From: Hevea brasiliensis
Taxonomy: Eukaryota; Streptophyta; Magnoliopsida; Malpighiales; Euphorbiaceae
DNA: 64,000 nt
Direction: 5' to 3'
Assembly: GCF_030052815.1 (NCBI RefSeq)
Contig: NC_079505.1
Location: 79,276,330-79,340,329 of the forward strand
Positions within the stretch are counted from its first letter, which is position 1, and the number at the start of each line of letters is the position of its first letter. The position numbers and the translations under genes were made by a program. The notes under the pieces are model-generated. The model made no database searches. It was not told where the DNA came from and saw nothing but the letters and a program-made list of their open reading frames with translations. Of this stretch, positions 21,360 to 33,884 are shown one piece after another.

Positions 21360-24300
21360 ATGGGGTCACAAGGTTCTGTTGCGAATGTTCCTCGACAATT
21401 GTATCCGGGTGCTTCCAACATGGCAGCGATTCGGTGTACCAGGCCGAGGACAAGGGGGACGAGATTTGGAGGCGATCGAGGTAGAAGTCATTATCGTGGT
21501 TACGCCACTCGTAGGGGTCAAGCTCGAGTTTTCACCCCGACCCACCGTGATGCTCAAGCTTCAAATGTAGTTGTGGCGGTATTCTTCCAGTCTTCTTATG
21601 AGGCTCGTGTTTTGATAGATCAGGGTGCTACGCACTCATTTGTCTCCCCTGTGTTTGCCATGAGGTTGGGTAGAAACCCTACAACTTTAGAGTGCCCTTT
21701 GTCAGTAGCTACCCCACTTAGTGACAACATAGATATAGATATGGTTTTTCCGGGTAGCCCAGTGGTAGTGGATGGAAAGATCCTCCCAGCAGACTTGGTT
21801 CCTCTACCAGTAATGGATTTTGATGTAATCCTGGGGATGGATTGGTTGTCAACTCACTATGCCACTTTAGACTGCAGGAACAAAAAGGTGTATTTCCACA
21901 TACCTGGTGTGGAAGAGTTTAACTTTGATGGTGACAGGAGCGTGGCTCCATATAATTTGGTGTCAGCAATTAGTGCTAGAAAAATGTTGAGGCGTGGATG
22001 CCAAGGGTATTTGGCATTGGTGAGAGATACATCTGTAGAAGGTGTCAGCATGGGAAATGTTCCTGTTGTCAGAGAATTCATGGATGTCTTCCCTGAGGAG
22101 CTTCCAGGGTTGCCACCAGGAAGGGAAATAGAGTTTTGCATTGATGTTGTATCGGGTACAAATCCCATATCCATGCCACCTTACAGGATGGCACCAGCAG
22201 AATTGAAAGAGCTGAAGGAGCAACTACAGGAGCTTTTAGACAAGGGTTTTATACGTCTGAGCACTTCACCTTGGGGCGCTCCTGTTCTATTTGTGAGAAA
22301 GAAGGATGGGTCATTGAGGTTGTGTATTGACTACGCATACCGAACAAGGTGATCGTGAAGAACAAGTATCCACTTCCTCGGATCGATGATTTGTTTGATC
22401 ACCCAAGGAGCTAGATTCTTTTCCAAGATAGACTGCGATCGGGCTACCATCAATTGAGAATCGTGAATGAGGACGTGTCTAAAACGGCTTTCGTGACAAG
22501 ATATGGTCATTATGAGTTCTTGGTGATGTCTTTTGGACTCACTAATGCACCAAAGACCTTCATGGACTTGATGAACAGTGGTGTTCAAGCCATTTTGGAC
22601 CGCTTTGTCATCGTATTCATAGATGACATTCAGTATACTCTCAGACCGAGGAAGAACACGTGTGGCACTTGAAGATGGTATTGCAGACTTTGAGGGAGCA
22701 CCAACTATATGCCAAATTTTTAAAATGTGAATTTTGGCTAGAAAGCATCTCATTCTTGGGACACGTGGTTTCTAGTGACGGCATTCAAGTGGATCCCAAG
22801 AAAATTGAAGTCAGAATCGATTGGCTTAGGCCTACAACAGTCACTGAGGTGCGAAGTTTTCTGGGTTTAGCTGGCTACAATAGGCGTTTTGTACAAGATT
22901 TCTCCAGGATAGCGGCTCCCCTAACTAAGTTGACCAGGAAGAATGTTCCATTCATTTGGACAAATGACTGTGAGGTGAGTTTCCAGAAGCTTAAGGAGTG
23001 TCTAACCACTGCCCCTGTGTTGACACTACCTGTGAGTGGTGAAGGATACACCGTGTATTGTGACGCCTCCAGAGTTAGCCTAGGGTGTGTTTTGATGCAG
23101 AATGGAAAGGTAGTGGCTTATGCTTCAAGGCAGCTGAAGAGGCATGAGCAGAACTACCCCACCCATGATTTGGAAATGGCGGCTGTAATCTTTGCACTAA
23201 AGATCTGGAGACACTATCTGTATGGTGAGTGTGCGAGATATACACCGACCACAAGAGCTTGAAGTACATCTTCCAACAGAGGGATTTAAACTTGAAACAG
23301 AGAAGATGGATGGAGCTTCTGAAAGACTATGATTGCACCATCCAGTACCACCCTGGAAAGGCCAATGTTGTGGCAGATGCCTTGAGCAGAAAATCTTCTG
23401 GCAGTTTGGCGCACATTTCAGTAGAGAAGAGACCATTGATTCAGGAAATACATGAGTTGATGGATCAAGGTTTAATCCTAGATCTTTCGGATGAGGGTAT
23501 TGTTGGCTCACTTTTAGGTGAGGCGGACTTGAGGGACAGAGTTAGAGTTTCCCAAAGACAGACCAACAACTGATGAAGATCATAGAAAGAGTACAGCAAG
23601 GTGAAGGTGGTGAGTTTGGATTTGCCAATGATGGCGCCCTAATGCAAGGTTCTAGGATATGTGTGCCCGATGTGGACAATCTCAGGAATGAAATCATGCG
23701 AGAGGCACACTATACACTGTACAATGTCCACCCAGGCTCCACCAAGATGTATCATGATGTGAAAGATAGCTACTGGTGGAATGGTATGAAGAGAGACATA
23801 GCAGACTTTGTGTCCAAGTACTTTACTTGTCAGAAGGTGAAGTTTGAACACCAGAGACCGTCAGGGAAGCTGTAAGAGCTCTCTATCCCAGAATGGAAGT
23901 GGGAAATGATCACCATGGATTTTGTGACTGGGTTGCCTCGTACCACGCGAGGATATGATTCGATATGGGTAATTGTAGACCGTTTGACCAAATCAGCTCA
24001 CTTCTTACCTGTAAAGACTACATACTCTGTGGCACAGTATGCCCGGCTCTACATTAGAGAAATAGTCAGATTGCATGGAGTTCCAGCTTCCATAATATCT
24101 GACAGAGGGCCCCAGTTCACTTCTCGGTTTTGGAGAAAGTTGCAGGAGGCACTTGGCACACAGTTGAACTTCAGTACGGCTTTCCACCCTCGCATGCACT
24201 GACAGTCCGAAAGGACAATCCAAACACTGGAAGACATGCTTCGAATGAGTGTCTTGGATTTTGGAGGTCAATGGGATGAGCAGCTAGCTTTGGTGGAGTT

Positions 24301-24954
24301 TGCCTACAACAATAGTTATCACTCCAGCATAGGGATGGCACCCTATGAGGCATTATATGGAAGAAAGTGTAGGTCTCCTCTGTGTTGGACAGAAATGGGG
24401 GAAGCGAAGGTGCATGATGTAGACCTAGTGCAGTACACTTCAGAGGTAGTTCCTTTAATCAGGGAAAGATCAAAGCTTTTCAAGAGGCGTAAGAGTTATG
24501 CACCCTGCATGCAGAGGATGTGGAGTTTGCAGTGGGCGACTATGTATTCCTGAAGGTTTCTCCAATGAAGGGAGTCATGAGATTTGGAAAGAAGGGCAAG
24601 TTGGCACCTCGGTATATTGGACCTTTTGAGGTTACGGATAGAGTTGGAGCAGTTGCCTACCGGTTGGAGCTACCACCCAACCTTTCTCACGTTCATCCCG
24701 TGTTTCACATCTCCATGCTCAGGAAATACATTCCCGATCCTTCTCATGTACTGCAGCCGGATGTGATAGAGCTAAAAGAGAACTTGACATTTGAGGAGCA
24801 ACCTGTAGCCATAGTGGACTATCAAGTAAGACAGCTAAGATCCAAACAGATCCCTATGGTTAAGGTTTTGTGGAGGAGCCAGTCAGTGGAAGAGTGTACC
24901 TGGGAGTCAGAACGGGACATGCGTAGCACGTACCCCTATCTGTTCAATGTATAA
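21360..24954 (+). pseudogene. Element 2 pol: protease, RT, RNase H, integrase, chromodomain
   Basis: A 330-codon open stretch (21360-22352) carries protease (IDQGATHSF near 21620; DSG or DTG expected), a VILGMDWL block and the first part of RT, ending where LCIDYRQLN should be. RT resumes at 22454-22672 (FIDD near 22620) and 22660-23262 (fused to RNase H, VYCDAS). RNase H ends in 23229-23573 (DALSRKS). The integrase zinc region is 23573-23875, the core 23906-24202, then 24236-24553 and 24520-24954. The last has a chromodomain-like tail ([30 protein letters not shown]) and a natural TAA. Breaks seen lie near 22340, 22405, 22632, 23230, 23570, 23875, 24192 and 24490. Confidence 0.93.
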
Positions 24955-25004
24955 TCATGCGATTTATTCTGCCTTGTGTAAAATTCGAGGACGAATTTCC
25001 TGTA

Positions 25005-25016
25005 AGGGGGGAAGAA
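25005..25016 (+). other. Element 2 polypurine tract
   Basis: AGGGGGGAAGAA lies immediately before the TGTAACACC of the 3' LTR. Element 3 keeps the corresponding tract on the minus strand at 39415-39426. Confidence 0.88.
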
Positions 25017-27604
25017 TGTAACACCCCAAAATTTTAATTTTTATGAGCATTTTGGTATTTTAATTTTATTTAAATTTTAGGAATTTTTTTGAGATTTTTC
25101 GGATTTTAAAAATCGGGTTCGATTTTCCGAAAATATAAACTTTGATGAATTTTAAAAATTTATTTAAAGACTACGTGACAAAACTAAAAATATATTTGGA
25201 CTCTACGTATTTTTCTGAGTTTTCTGGAATTTTTTTGGAATTTTTGGACCTCGTTTTCGGTCCCAAGGCAGAGTAAAAATTCAAAATTCTGTATTTCGAA
25301 TTGAACCGGCCGAATCGAACCGGACCGGACCGGATCGGACCGGTCGAATCGGACCGATCTTCTTCCCTTTTTCTTCCTCCCGCGCGCGACGTTCCCTCTC
25401 CCTTTTCTCTCTCTTTTCTCTCTCCTCCCCTCCCCAGCCGCCGGCCAGCCGCCTCCCCTGCGTCCCCACCTGCGACGCGCCTCCCGGTATCCCGGTAGGC
25501 CGGCCGCCGCCCCAAACGGCCGGAAACGCGCGCGAACGCCCCTCCCCTGCGCGCGCGGCGTTTCGGCTTCTCCAGCCAAAATCCGGCCGATCCGGCCACC
25601 AATTGGACCGGGTCTTGTGTCTAAAATCATCTACTCGGCGAGAGCTTTCCATAGACACCAAGAACGCCGAAATCCATCGAGCGGTTTGTCCGATTTTTGC
25701 TCGGGAAGATTTTAGCCCATTTCGACTTTTGGGCTAGATTTCTCGAAAACCGTGAATCCCACGAGAAAACCGAGGCTACCAGCGCACTCCACTCGTTGAG
25801 AGCTTCGCGGCGACATAAATTTCAAATTTTTCCGACACCGTTTTTCGGTGGGTCCCACGGAACTTCGCAGTGTTTTCCGAGCATTAAATGAGCTTAGAAA
25901 ATTCTGAAAAATTTATGTACTAACCCCCGTGTTATGGGCTTCGTGTAGATATCCTCAATTCACGGAAATTCGACGATTGGCCAAGTGCAGAATTTCCCGG
26001 CGAACTGCATTCTGGAAAAGTCTCCGAATTGGACCGAGATTTTGGCTACCCCCCATTGTCAGACGTCCCGAGTGCGTCCCTGAAGTCGGAATCGGCAAAG
26101 GTAAACCCGAACCTTGCTTTTTCGTAATTTTCTAGTGCTTAAATAGGATTAAAAATCCATAAAATATTCGTGGTAGCTTAGAAAATTACGATTCTTTTTG
26201 CAATAGCTTAGTAATATTGCTAAGGACCATGAGGCAAAGTTTTATAATTTTTAGAGCTTGTTTGGCGGTTTTGCAAAAATGATCAATAATAAGGACTAAA
26301 TTGAAATTTTGCGTATTGTGATGGATGATCGATTTGATGGGCGGGAGGGCTGTGTGATATGATTGAGCTGTGGATATATGGATTGTGAATATAGAAGTGT
26401 GTTTTGAGCCATTTTGCGAGTTGGGTAGGTCCTAGGTATAGGGAGACTCTGGATTTTCTACGACTTAGGGCGTATTGGTCTTTTTTTTGTTTGTATTGAG
26501 TCAAATTTATTAAATGATTGTAATAGAATTGTCGTGAGTCGACAGCCTTCTTCCTCCGCCCACACGGTGATTGTCGTCAGTCCGTGAGTAGAATATTAAT
26601 TTTAATTGTAATTTAGATATTAGTATATTTACAACCATCCACATGCATCACTTATATTCATATATTTATGTATTTAAACTCTAGTCACGATTTATTTTGC
26701 ATTCATAAATGTTGATGTGCCATGGATGTTGTTGTGGTAATTTGGAGCAGTGTGCGTTCGTTTGCTTGCGTGTGATGTGGTGTGGACTATGGATAGGACG
26801 GGGTAGTCACGGCTGGAGTAATTATTTGGGACCCGATCTTTCGAGGGTAGTCACGGCTTGAGTAATTCATTTGGGACCCTCGATTTGGTTATTAAGTGGA
26901 AGTCCGAGCTTGAGTAATTACTGGCACGAGTTGGATTTAAGAGAGAGTATAGGGATCAGCTCCCATATGTTATGATTGATACTACAGGGTGTGTGAGTGC
27001 TCCAAATTACCTTTTTGATGTTATGATGTGAAAATGTTGTTGATGTTGCATTTTACTCTACAGGGTGCATTAGTTTTAGATAGTTATAGGGATTATGGTT
27101 AAAATTGATATTTTACTCTCTGAGTCGAATGCTCACTCCTGTTCAAAAATTTTTACAGGCCACAGGAGGATATTTTTGAGGTTAACCTGCTTTCTCCCTC
27201 GCAGGTCAATTATTACTGTTTGTATAAACTTGTTAAATCTTAGAATTTCCGCATGTGTTAGAAATGTTTATTTGATTTGGGTCTGTAAACTTAATATGCT
27301 ATGCATGTTTGATGGATTGGATGAGGGAGCTGAGCTCCCATTTATTTTTATGTTGATGAGTATGTGGAGGGTGAGCTGAGCTCCCCAAATAACTATATAT
27401 TGTGTTTACAGGTCGGGTGAGTAAAAAACTCCCCGTTGGAAAGTCCATTTTTATGGCCGGACTCTGTCCGTTTGTTTTCTTGAAATTGGGCCCAAATGGG
27501 CCTTAGAATTGAGTAAATGAACAGTTAGGCTTACTACGGGCCTCGGGAGCTTTAAGCTGGCCCAGGTGCTAGTGCCGGTCCGGCCCATAGGTTGGGTCGT
27601 GACA
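25017..27604 (+). repeat. Element 2 3' LTR (2588 bp)
   Basis: Same start and end as the 5' LTR and very similar along its length, with short losses concentrated between about 26330 and 26900. Examples are missing bases in the GCCCAGG...GGGCTG and CCCAGCCGCCACAG stretches. The right target copy ACCAG follows at 27605. Confidence 0.94.
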
Positions 27605-28491
27605 ACCAGAACCAAAGGACAAATCCTCCTTAGTTAATTTGCACTCTCAACACTACCATGAATCTGAGCCTCATCTCAGTGATGACCTACACAGAGAAAG
27701 TCACTACTCCCATATCGCGAGACTCTTGCACCACCTGAACATAACAAACACAGATCTAAGAAAAAAATTTTAAATATACATCAATCTATAAAAAATGAGA
27801 AAAATAATCAGTCCTCTCTTAAATCCAAGCTCCTTCACCAAAAGAATAAAAACTATACAACTCCACCAGATATGAGGAGGGGCGATCACATCCAGTTACG
27901 GGAAGCTGAGGGCGATCTTCCCTACCTGGAAGGGCGAGGAAAACCACCCTCACAGTGAAAACTCAAGGGACTCTCAAAACCTGGGGGTTCTAAAAAAAAA
28001 TATCTAAACTTTGATGCTGCGTCTTTCACTCTCTAATATACGACAAGTTGTAGAAACGAAAGTGGGGAAAGAATGATTGTAACTTCGGAGGGCCAAATTA
28101 CCTAAAAAAGTTGAACCACACGGGAAGAACGTGGTCTAGCCCGCATGTTATCTTGTACTCCACTTCCAGCGGAGAAAAAGAAAGCCACCTCGGTTCCTCG
28201 CTCGCGAGTCACGAGCAAACAAGCCATTGGTGGAGTCGGAGTAGAAGTCCAATTACGGTGGTGCTCGCCGGAAAAAAGAAAAAAATATATAATTATGAAA
28301 GAGAACTCCGTCTCTACCTGACTCTGAAGATTATATGATACTACAGGTTTCTTGTTCAATCTCTCAAATTTTCATTTCACAAGCTTTTATTTTTCAATCT
28401 GTTTCTTTCTTATTTGTCAGCAAATCGAGCAGAAATTATTTTCTTGTCTGAAACTGAATTTTATTTTTTTTTCCCACACAGAATCGGCATA
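27605..28491. other. Element 2 to BIM2-like gene: insertion-site flank and 5' region
   Basis: The first 400 bp continue whatever element 2 interrupted (see 17089-17412). From about 28030 the sequence is probably the promoter and 5' leader of the BIM2-like gene. A pyrimidine tract ending CCCACACAG just before the start codon looks like a splice acceptor, so an intron in the 5' leader is possible. I see no TATA box I would defend. Confidence 0.5.
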
Positions 28492-31004
28492 ATGAGAGGA
28501 AAAGGAAATCAGAATCAGGACGAGGAAGAGTACGAGGAGGAGGAGTTTGGTTCCAGAAAAGAAGGAGCCTGTTCGAATGTCATTAACAACAACAGCAGTA
28601 ATAATAACTCTAAAGGTAAACTTATGTTTTATTAGATCCAGTTCAATTTTATTCCTTTTCTTTAAAGGTGATATATTTTTTGCGCTACTTTATTCCTCAT
28701 TTTGAGCCTGATTTTTGATTTCTCATTTCTTAAAAGCCAAGAGCTAGTGTAATTTCGCTGTTTTGTTGTTGCCCAGTGGAAAATTTTGGATTTTTTTTTT
28801 TTTGGTTTTTGTGACGTTAAAGTAGTGTTTTTTCAATGGGGTATTGAGTTTCATTTGCTGTGTTGATTTTATTTATTTATTTATTTATTTTGAAAATTTC
28901 GTGATGTGAGATTTGGTTATGGAGAGCAGATGGGAAGAATATTGATAAGGCTAATGCAATAAGATCGAAGCATTCAGTCACTGAGCAGCGAAGAAGGAGT
29001 AAGATCAATGAGAGGTTTGTTACTGTCTTCAAAGTTGGCGGTCGTTTTGGTGATATAAGTAGTTTAATGTTGGCATTTGAGCATTTATGGAATATATTTT
29101 CAATATTTGGCCACAAAGGTTCTGAACTTTTATTCTGTATTTACTGCTGCAAATTGTATATCATTGCAGGTACAGATATACAAGCAGTTATAAGTCAAGC
29201 TGGTTAAAATTTCTATCCATGTTTTAAGTTTTAGAGATTGATTTGTCAATAAAATCAAGGATGGATTCAGACAGTGTTTGGAATGTCACTCATTGTTTGT
29301 GAACCTAATGAAGAATAAAACTTGTATAGCTTGATGAACCATAATCTATTTTTTTCAGATTTCAGATATTGAGAGATCTTATACCTCATAGTGATCAAAA
29401 GAAAGATACAGCATCATTTCTATTAGAGGTATGTCTTAAATATGAGAATCAACTAAAGCATCTATGCAAATACTATATGGTTTAAATTTGTTGACTAAAT
29501 ATTAAAGTTCCTCTGCAGGTTATTGAATATGTGCAGTACTTACAGGAAAAGGTGCAAAAGTATGAGGGTTCATACCAAGGATGGAGTTCTGAGCCTGCAA
29601 AGTTGATGCCATGGGTAAAGTTCTAATGCTTGGTCATCTGTGTTGCCTGCTTATGAATTTCAACCAATTGCATTGTGTGGGTAAACACCATATGCAGGTT
29701 ACTTTTGCTCTACCCTAGAATTGGTGATTTGTTTTATGATTGGAAAGAAACTATCAAACATAGGATGAAACTTATGGAGAATTTCACTTATTGAATTTGT
29801 TGGCAGTAATGATGTTTGATTTAGTGAATAAGTACAGTTTGGTTTTTCTGACAGTTTTCATGATTCTTTGAAGTTTTGAATGTCTTAATTTATGGAGAAT
29901 AAATAATATAATAACAGTTAGCCATTGTAACAGAAACCTTCATAATCCTTTCTAAGAGGTCAATATGGACATTTATCATCTTGCAATTGGAAAATCACGT
30001 TTTCCTTTGGAGTCTTTGGTTGACCCTATGAATAGATGCATCAGCAAACTATGGTTTAAAAAAATTAAAAAATAATGAGCTACAAATCTGGTGATTGATG
30101 GATTGACCAGCATAGAATCTGTAAAATTTTTTTTAAAAAAAAAGGTGTGGTTAATGCCACTGATAGTCCCTTCAACATGCCATGTGTGCTATACTGCTAT
30201 ATCTGTTTCATGTTTTACCCTTTTCTTTTAAAAGCCTTTGCAGTTTGGATTTAGTGTAAGTCTTGATTGTATAATTTGTAATGAAAATTTCTCTTTAAAC
30301 TGCCTACCTGTGATGTATTTCGTGATCAGATGATATGCTTGCGTTTTCTTGTATTTATTTACTGGTGTACTAATTGAGTTAAGCCCAATAGATTGTGATG
30401 GGCTTGGTTTTGCTTTCATTGTGTTCAGGTTATCCTGAGTCTCTTGTTTCCGGATCTCCTTGAAAGTAATTACCTTTTAGTTTTCATGTTAATTGCTTTT
30501 TACTGTAATTGGTGGGGATTTTGTATTGATTTCCATTTAGAAACTTCTCAAAATAACTCATTAGTTTCCCTTTTTGCAACAGAGAAATAGTCACTGGCGC
30601 GTTCCAAGTTTCATTGGTCACCCACAAGCAATAAAAAATGGTTCTGGTCCAGGGCCAACATTTCCTGGGAAATTTGATGAGAATAACATTGCCATTAACC
30701 CAACCTTGCTTGTAGGCACACAGAGTCAAGTAGAATCTGAACCTAGCAGAGATGTTGCTTGCAAAGCAGTGGAGCTGCAGCCTGAATTAGCAAACAAGGT
30801 TATGCCTCTTCCTACATCCTTGCAGACAACAATGCCTACTCCTGTTCAAAATGATGGTCTTGTTGGACATCCTCTTCAGCAACCTGTTTCTGATGCACAG
30901 TTAGCTGAGTTTCCCATCACAAATGAGACAATGAACCAGCAAAAGGAGCTGACAATTGAAGGGGGAACAATCAGCATCTCCAGCATTTACTCTCAAGGGT
31001 GGGT

Positions 31005-31041
<37 letters not shown>

Positions 31042-32004
31042 TTATAATGTTCTAAGAAGAATCATTTTTTCATATACTTGGGGCACCCATATCATGTTGT
31101 GTTTCCCTCTCCAGTTCCCATACCTTCATTCTTCTTTGTGGTTCCTTTAATGCTGAGGAACTTTATATTCCTAATGAACTGTTCCATATTTCTTATTGTA
31201 GCTTCAAGATACTTAATGATAACTACTTGAAGGTTGATATTTTATTTTTTTTCCCGTGCCTTGCCTGTTTTCTTCTTTATTAGGAAGTTCTACAATTGTC
31301 AATGCCATGAAGAAAACCTTATGTTTCTTGGTTGTTGCAGAAAACATGATCTCTCTTTTAGGGTGGGCTGGAGTTTTATGGTTGCTGTTTTTCATGCTAT
31401 TTTTATTTTGGGTGGGGGTGATGGCATGATTGCAGTCTAGGTTTTGAATGTTCTATGTCTTTCTTGTTGCGAGATGTTTTGAAACCCACGTGAATTAGAA
31501 ATTAGGTGTTTTTGTTGAAGTCTGCTTCATCTATAATTTCTTGAAGGGCTATGTATCTGTCTGATGCAATTCAAGGCTAGGATCAGACCATTGCCACAAT
31601 TTAATTTTCAAATTTTGGAGGCCTTTTTTAGGATTTGGTTACTGAATAATAGGCTGAACATGGATATGGAATTTGTGCAAACCAGGTTGTTGAACAATCT
31701 TACACGAGCACTGCAGAGTGCTGGTGTTGATTTGTCACAGGCCAATGTCTCGGTGCAGATTGATCTAGGAAGGAGTTCAAATAAAGGGCTGACATCTAGA
31801 ACATCTGTTGCTAAGGTATAGAGCTGATAAATAAGATGATCAACAAACAGTGGTTCTTGTTAGAAAGGTATCCTGAAGTTTACGATTTTACTTGATGTCA
31901 TTCATGTCATGTGTCTTCCTCAGAACCCTCCAGCGGTGACAAATCTTAGGGATGTGGGCAGTGAAGGGGACTCAGATCGGGCTCAAAAACGGCTGAAGAC
32001 ATAA
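28492..32004 (+). CDS. BIM2-like bHLH transcription factor (seven coding exons)
   Basis: Exons 28492-28615, 28930-29014, 29359-29428, 29519-29614, 30583-30998, 31686-31815 and 31924-32004 join in frame to 333 residues plus TAA; every junction is GT-AG. An acidic N-terminus (about residues 10-20) precedes the bHLH domain at roughly residues 52-107. Its basic region has the His56-Glu60-Arg64 pattern of E-box binding, and helix 2 is [23 protein letters not shown]. Later blocks [14 protein letters not shown] ([14 protein letters not shown]), [12 protein letters not shown] and the basic end QKRLKT match BIM2-type proteins, near the roughly 310 residues of the Arabidopsis protein. Known role of the family: nuclear partners of BES1 in brassinosteroid-responsive transcription. 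BIM3-like is the main alternative name. A CT microsatellite lies in intron 5. Confidence 0.92.
31009..31036 (+). repeat. (CT)n microsatellite in intron 5 of the BIM2-like gene
   Basis: About 13 CT units start 10 bp after the splice donor at 30999. It is likely to vary in length among individuals. Confidence 0.9.
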
Positions 32005-32398
32005 GACTGGTATAGTTTCTTGGCTCTTCATATTCTCTCTGTTTCTCTATCCTTTGATCTACTATTTCTCTTGGATTTCTTCCCCTGGTGTACATGCTAT
32101 GCTTTTTGTTTCTTGGACTCATAGCAGTATTTCTTGAGATTCATGTCAAGAGTTATCACCTTAGATAATATGTTTTCCCTGGAATTTCCCCGCAGTTCTC
32201 TGATCAGAGCACATTGAGTGTATCATCGTTGTATCATATATATAAATTGAATGAAACCTTTTGGGGGCAATCCTTGTGGGAAGAGATTGAGTTTTCATGT
32301 CTTAATATGCCATAGGGATTTGTCAGTGTGTAATTTATCCTCATCCACCTGATCTATAGAGCAATTACCTGGAGTCAAACAGCTCAAATATAAATTTA
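32005..32398 (+). other. 3' region of the BIM2-like gene
   Basis: Follows the TAA and probably holds the 3' UTR. It is T-rich with no gene. A clear polyadenylation signal could not be singled out. The MITE starts at 32399. Confidence 0.5.
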
Positions 32399-33150
32399 GG
32401 GCCTGTTTGGATTAACTGTTTAATACAACCGATTATTGTTAGTGATAGTGATAATCGATAGTGATGATATTTATATTAAGTGTTTGGTAAAATTATATTT
32501 AGCTATTGCTGTTAATATGTGAAATGACTAATAAGGGTATATATCATATAATTTATTTTATTATTTAAATAAATATAAAATTATAAATTTATTATATTAT
32601 ATTATTTATTTTATTATTAAATTAAATATATAATTATTAAATTAATATATTATATTATTTAAATAAATATATAATTATTAATCTTTTATATTATATCATT
32701 TATTTTATTATTGAAATAAGAAAATAATTATTTTTTTAAGATAATTAAATAATTTTAAAAATATAGATAAAATAATAAAATAATTATTATTATTAATAGA
32801 AAAATTTATAATTAATTTTAAGTTTTTGGATATAAATAAATATTTTATATTTTATGTTATTAATACAAAATATTTTAATAAAGTTGAAATACGTTAATTA
32901 AAATATTAAAATTATAAATAAAAAAATAAAAATATTAATAATATTAATTTTCAAGTTAAATAAAAAAGGATAATATGGTCAAAATAAAAAATAAAATCAT
33001 ATAGAAATAACTCTAAAAATAAAGTTGATATTATATCAGTTGTCCATCAGCTATTAGCTCTATTTTTTTAAGCTTGTCAAACACCATAATTTACCTGTTT
33101 GGGTGTTTATCAGCTAATAGCTACACTCAACAGGTAAACTAAACACCAGC
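32399..33150. mobile_element. Tourist-like (PIF/Harbinger) MITE, candidate
   Basis: Starts GGGCCTGTTTGG and ends CAAACACC-like (AAACTAAACACCAGC). The ends are imperfect inverted repeats, and both flanks read TTA (32396-32398 and 33151-33153). The interior is very AT-rich with no coding region, 752 bp in all. The TTA target and GGGCCTGTTTGG end are typical of Tourist-like elements, but the inverted repeat match is weak. Confidence 0.55.
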
Positions 33151-33813
33151 TTAGTTATACAGAGGCTCTATTTACGAGGAATTCTATAATAGAAAAGCCA
33201 CTTTTAAATGATAGAGACTTTTTTAAGAATAAATCATTTTCAAAAATAATAATAATTAAAAATTTGTATAATTATATTTTGATTGAATTTTTTTATTTTA
33301 AATAAAAAAATTAATTAAAAAAAAATCAATTGAATTGTAATTTTTAAGTAAGGGAAGATTGTTTCTGGAATTACCCAAGCACGTTATACAGGCATTATTT
33401 GGAAATTCATATTCTCATTAAAATCGACATCAACAGCCAAAACATTGATCTGAGTTGAGTAGATACCTATTGATATACTTGAATCCTCCAAAAATAACGA
33501 TGTTCCACAAGCAATGATCAACGCAAAACTTCTTCTGAAATAATTCACCGGTCACCGGTGGCTACGCACACTGCCTTCTTCGCCTCAAGACCTGGCCTGC
33601 AGGCACCGAGTTTTGAGTTCGTCACTGCCTTTCCAGATTCTTCTGTTTACTCTCTTTAATTTTTTTTTTATTTGAATATTAATTAGTATCATATAATAAT
33701 ATATTATTTAAATAAAAAAGATATTTAGGAGACCAAAGTATTGAATCTTCCATTATGCTAACCTTAAATTTTATAAAAGAAATATTTTCATACAATTTTG
33801 GCAAAAAAGTATT

Positions 33814-33884
<71 letters not shown>

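Larger units (their letters stand above)
17413..27604 (+). mobile_element. Ty3/gypsy chromovirus (Tekay/Del-like), element 2
   Basis: About 10.2 kb with both LTRs, primer site (20017-20028), purine tract (25005-25016) and all gag-pol domains in order. The flanks are ACCGG (17408-17412) and ACCAG (27605-27609), a 5-bp target duplication with one mismatch. Unlike element 1, its reading frames are broken mainly by short indels and replaced segments rather than stops, and long stretches still look functional. The two LTRs are close to each other by eye, but the 3' LTR has several small deletions. Divergence was not calculated. Confidence 0.95.

Noticed and set aside
21857..22223. Minus-strand frames of 86-105 codons inside element 2 pol
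   Set aside because: Shadows of the plus-strand RT region; similar antisense frames at 11630, 12689, 13103, 23197 and 24005 follow the coding strand.
28102..28359. 85-codon minus-strand frame upstream of the BIM2-like gene
   Set aside because: Overlaps the probable promoter or leader, has no recognisable domain and no partner exon.
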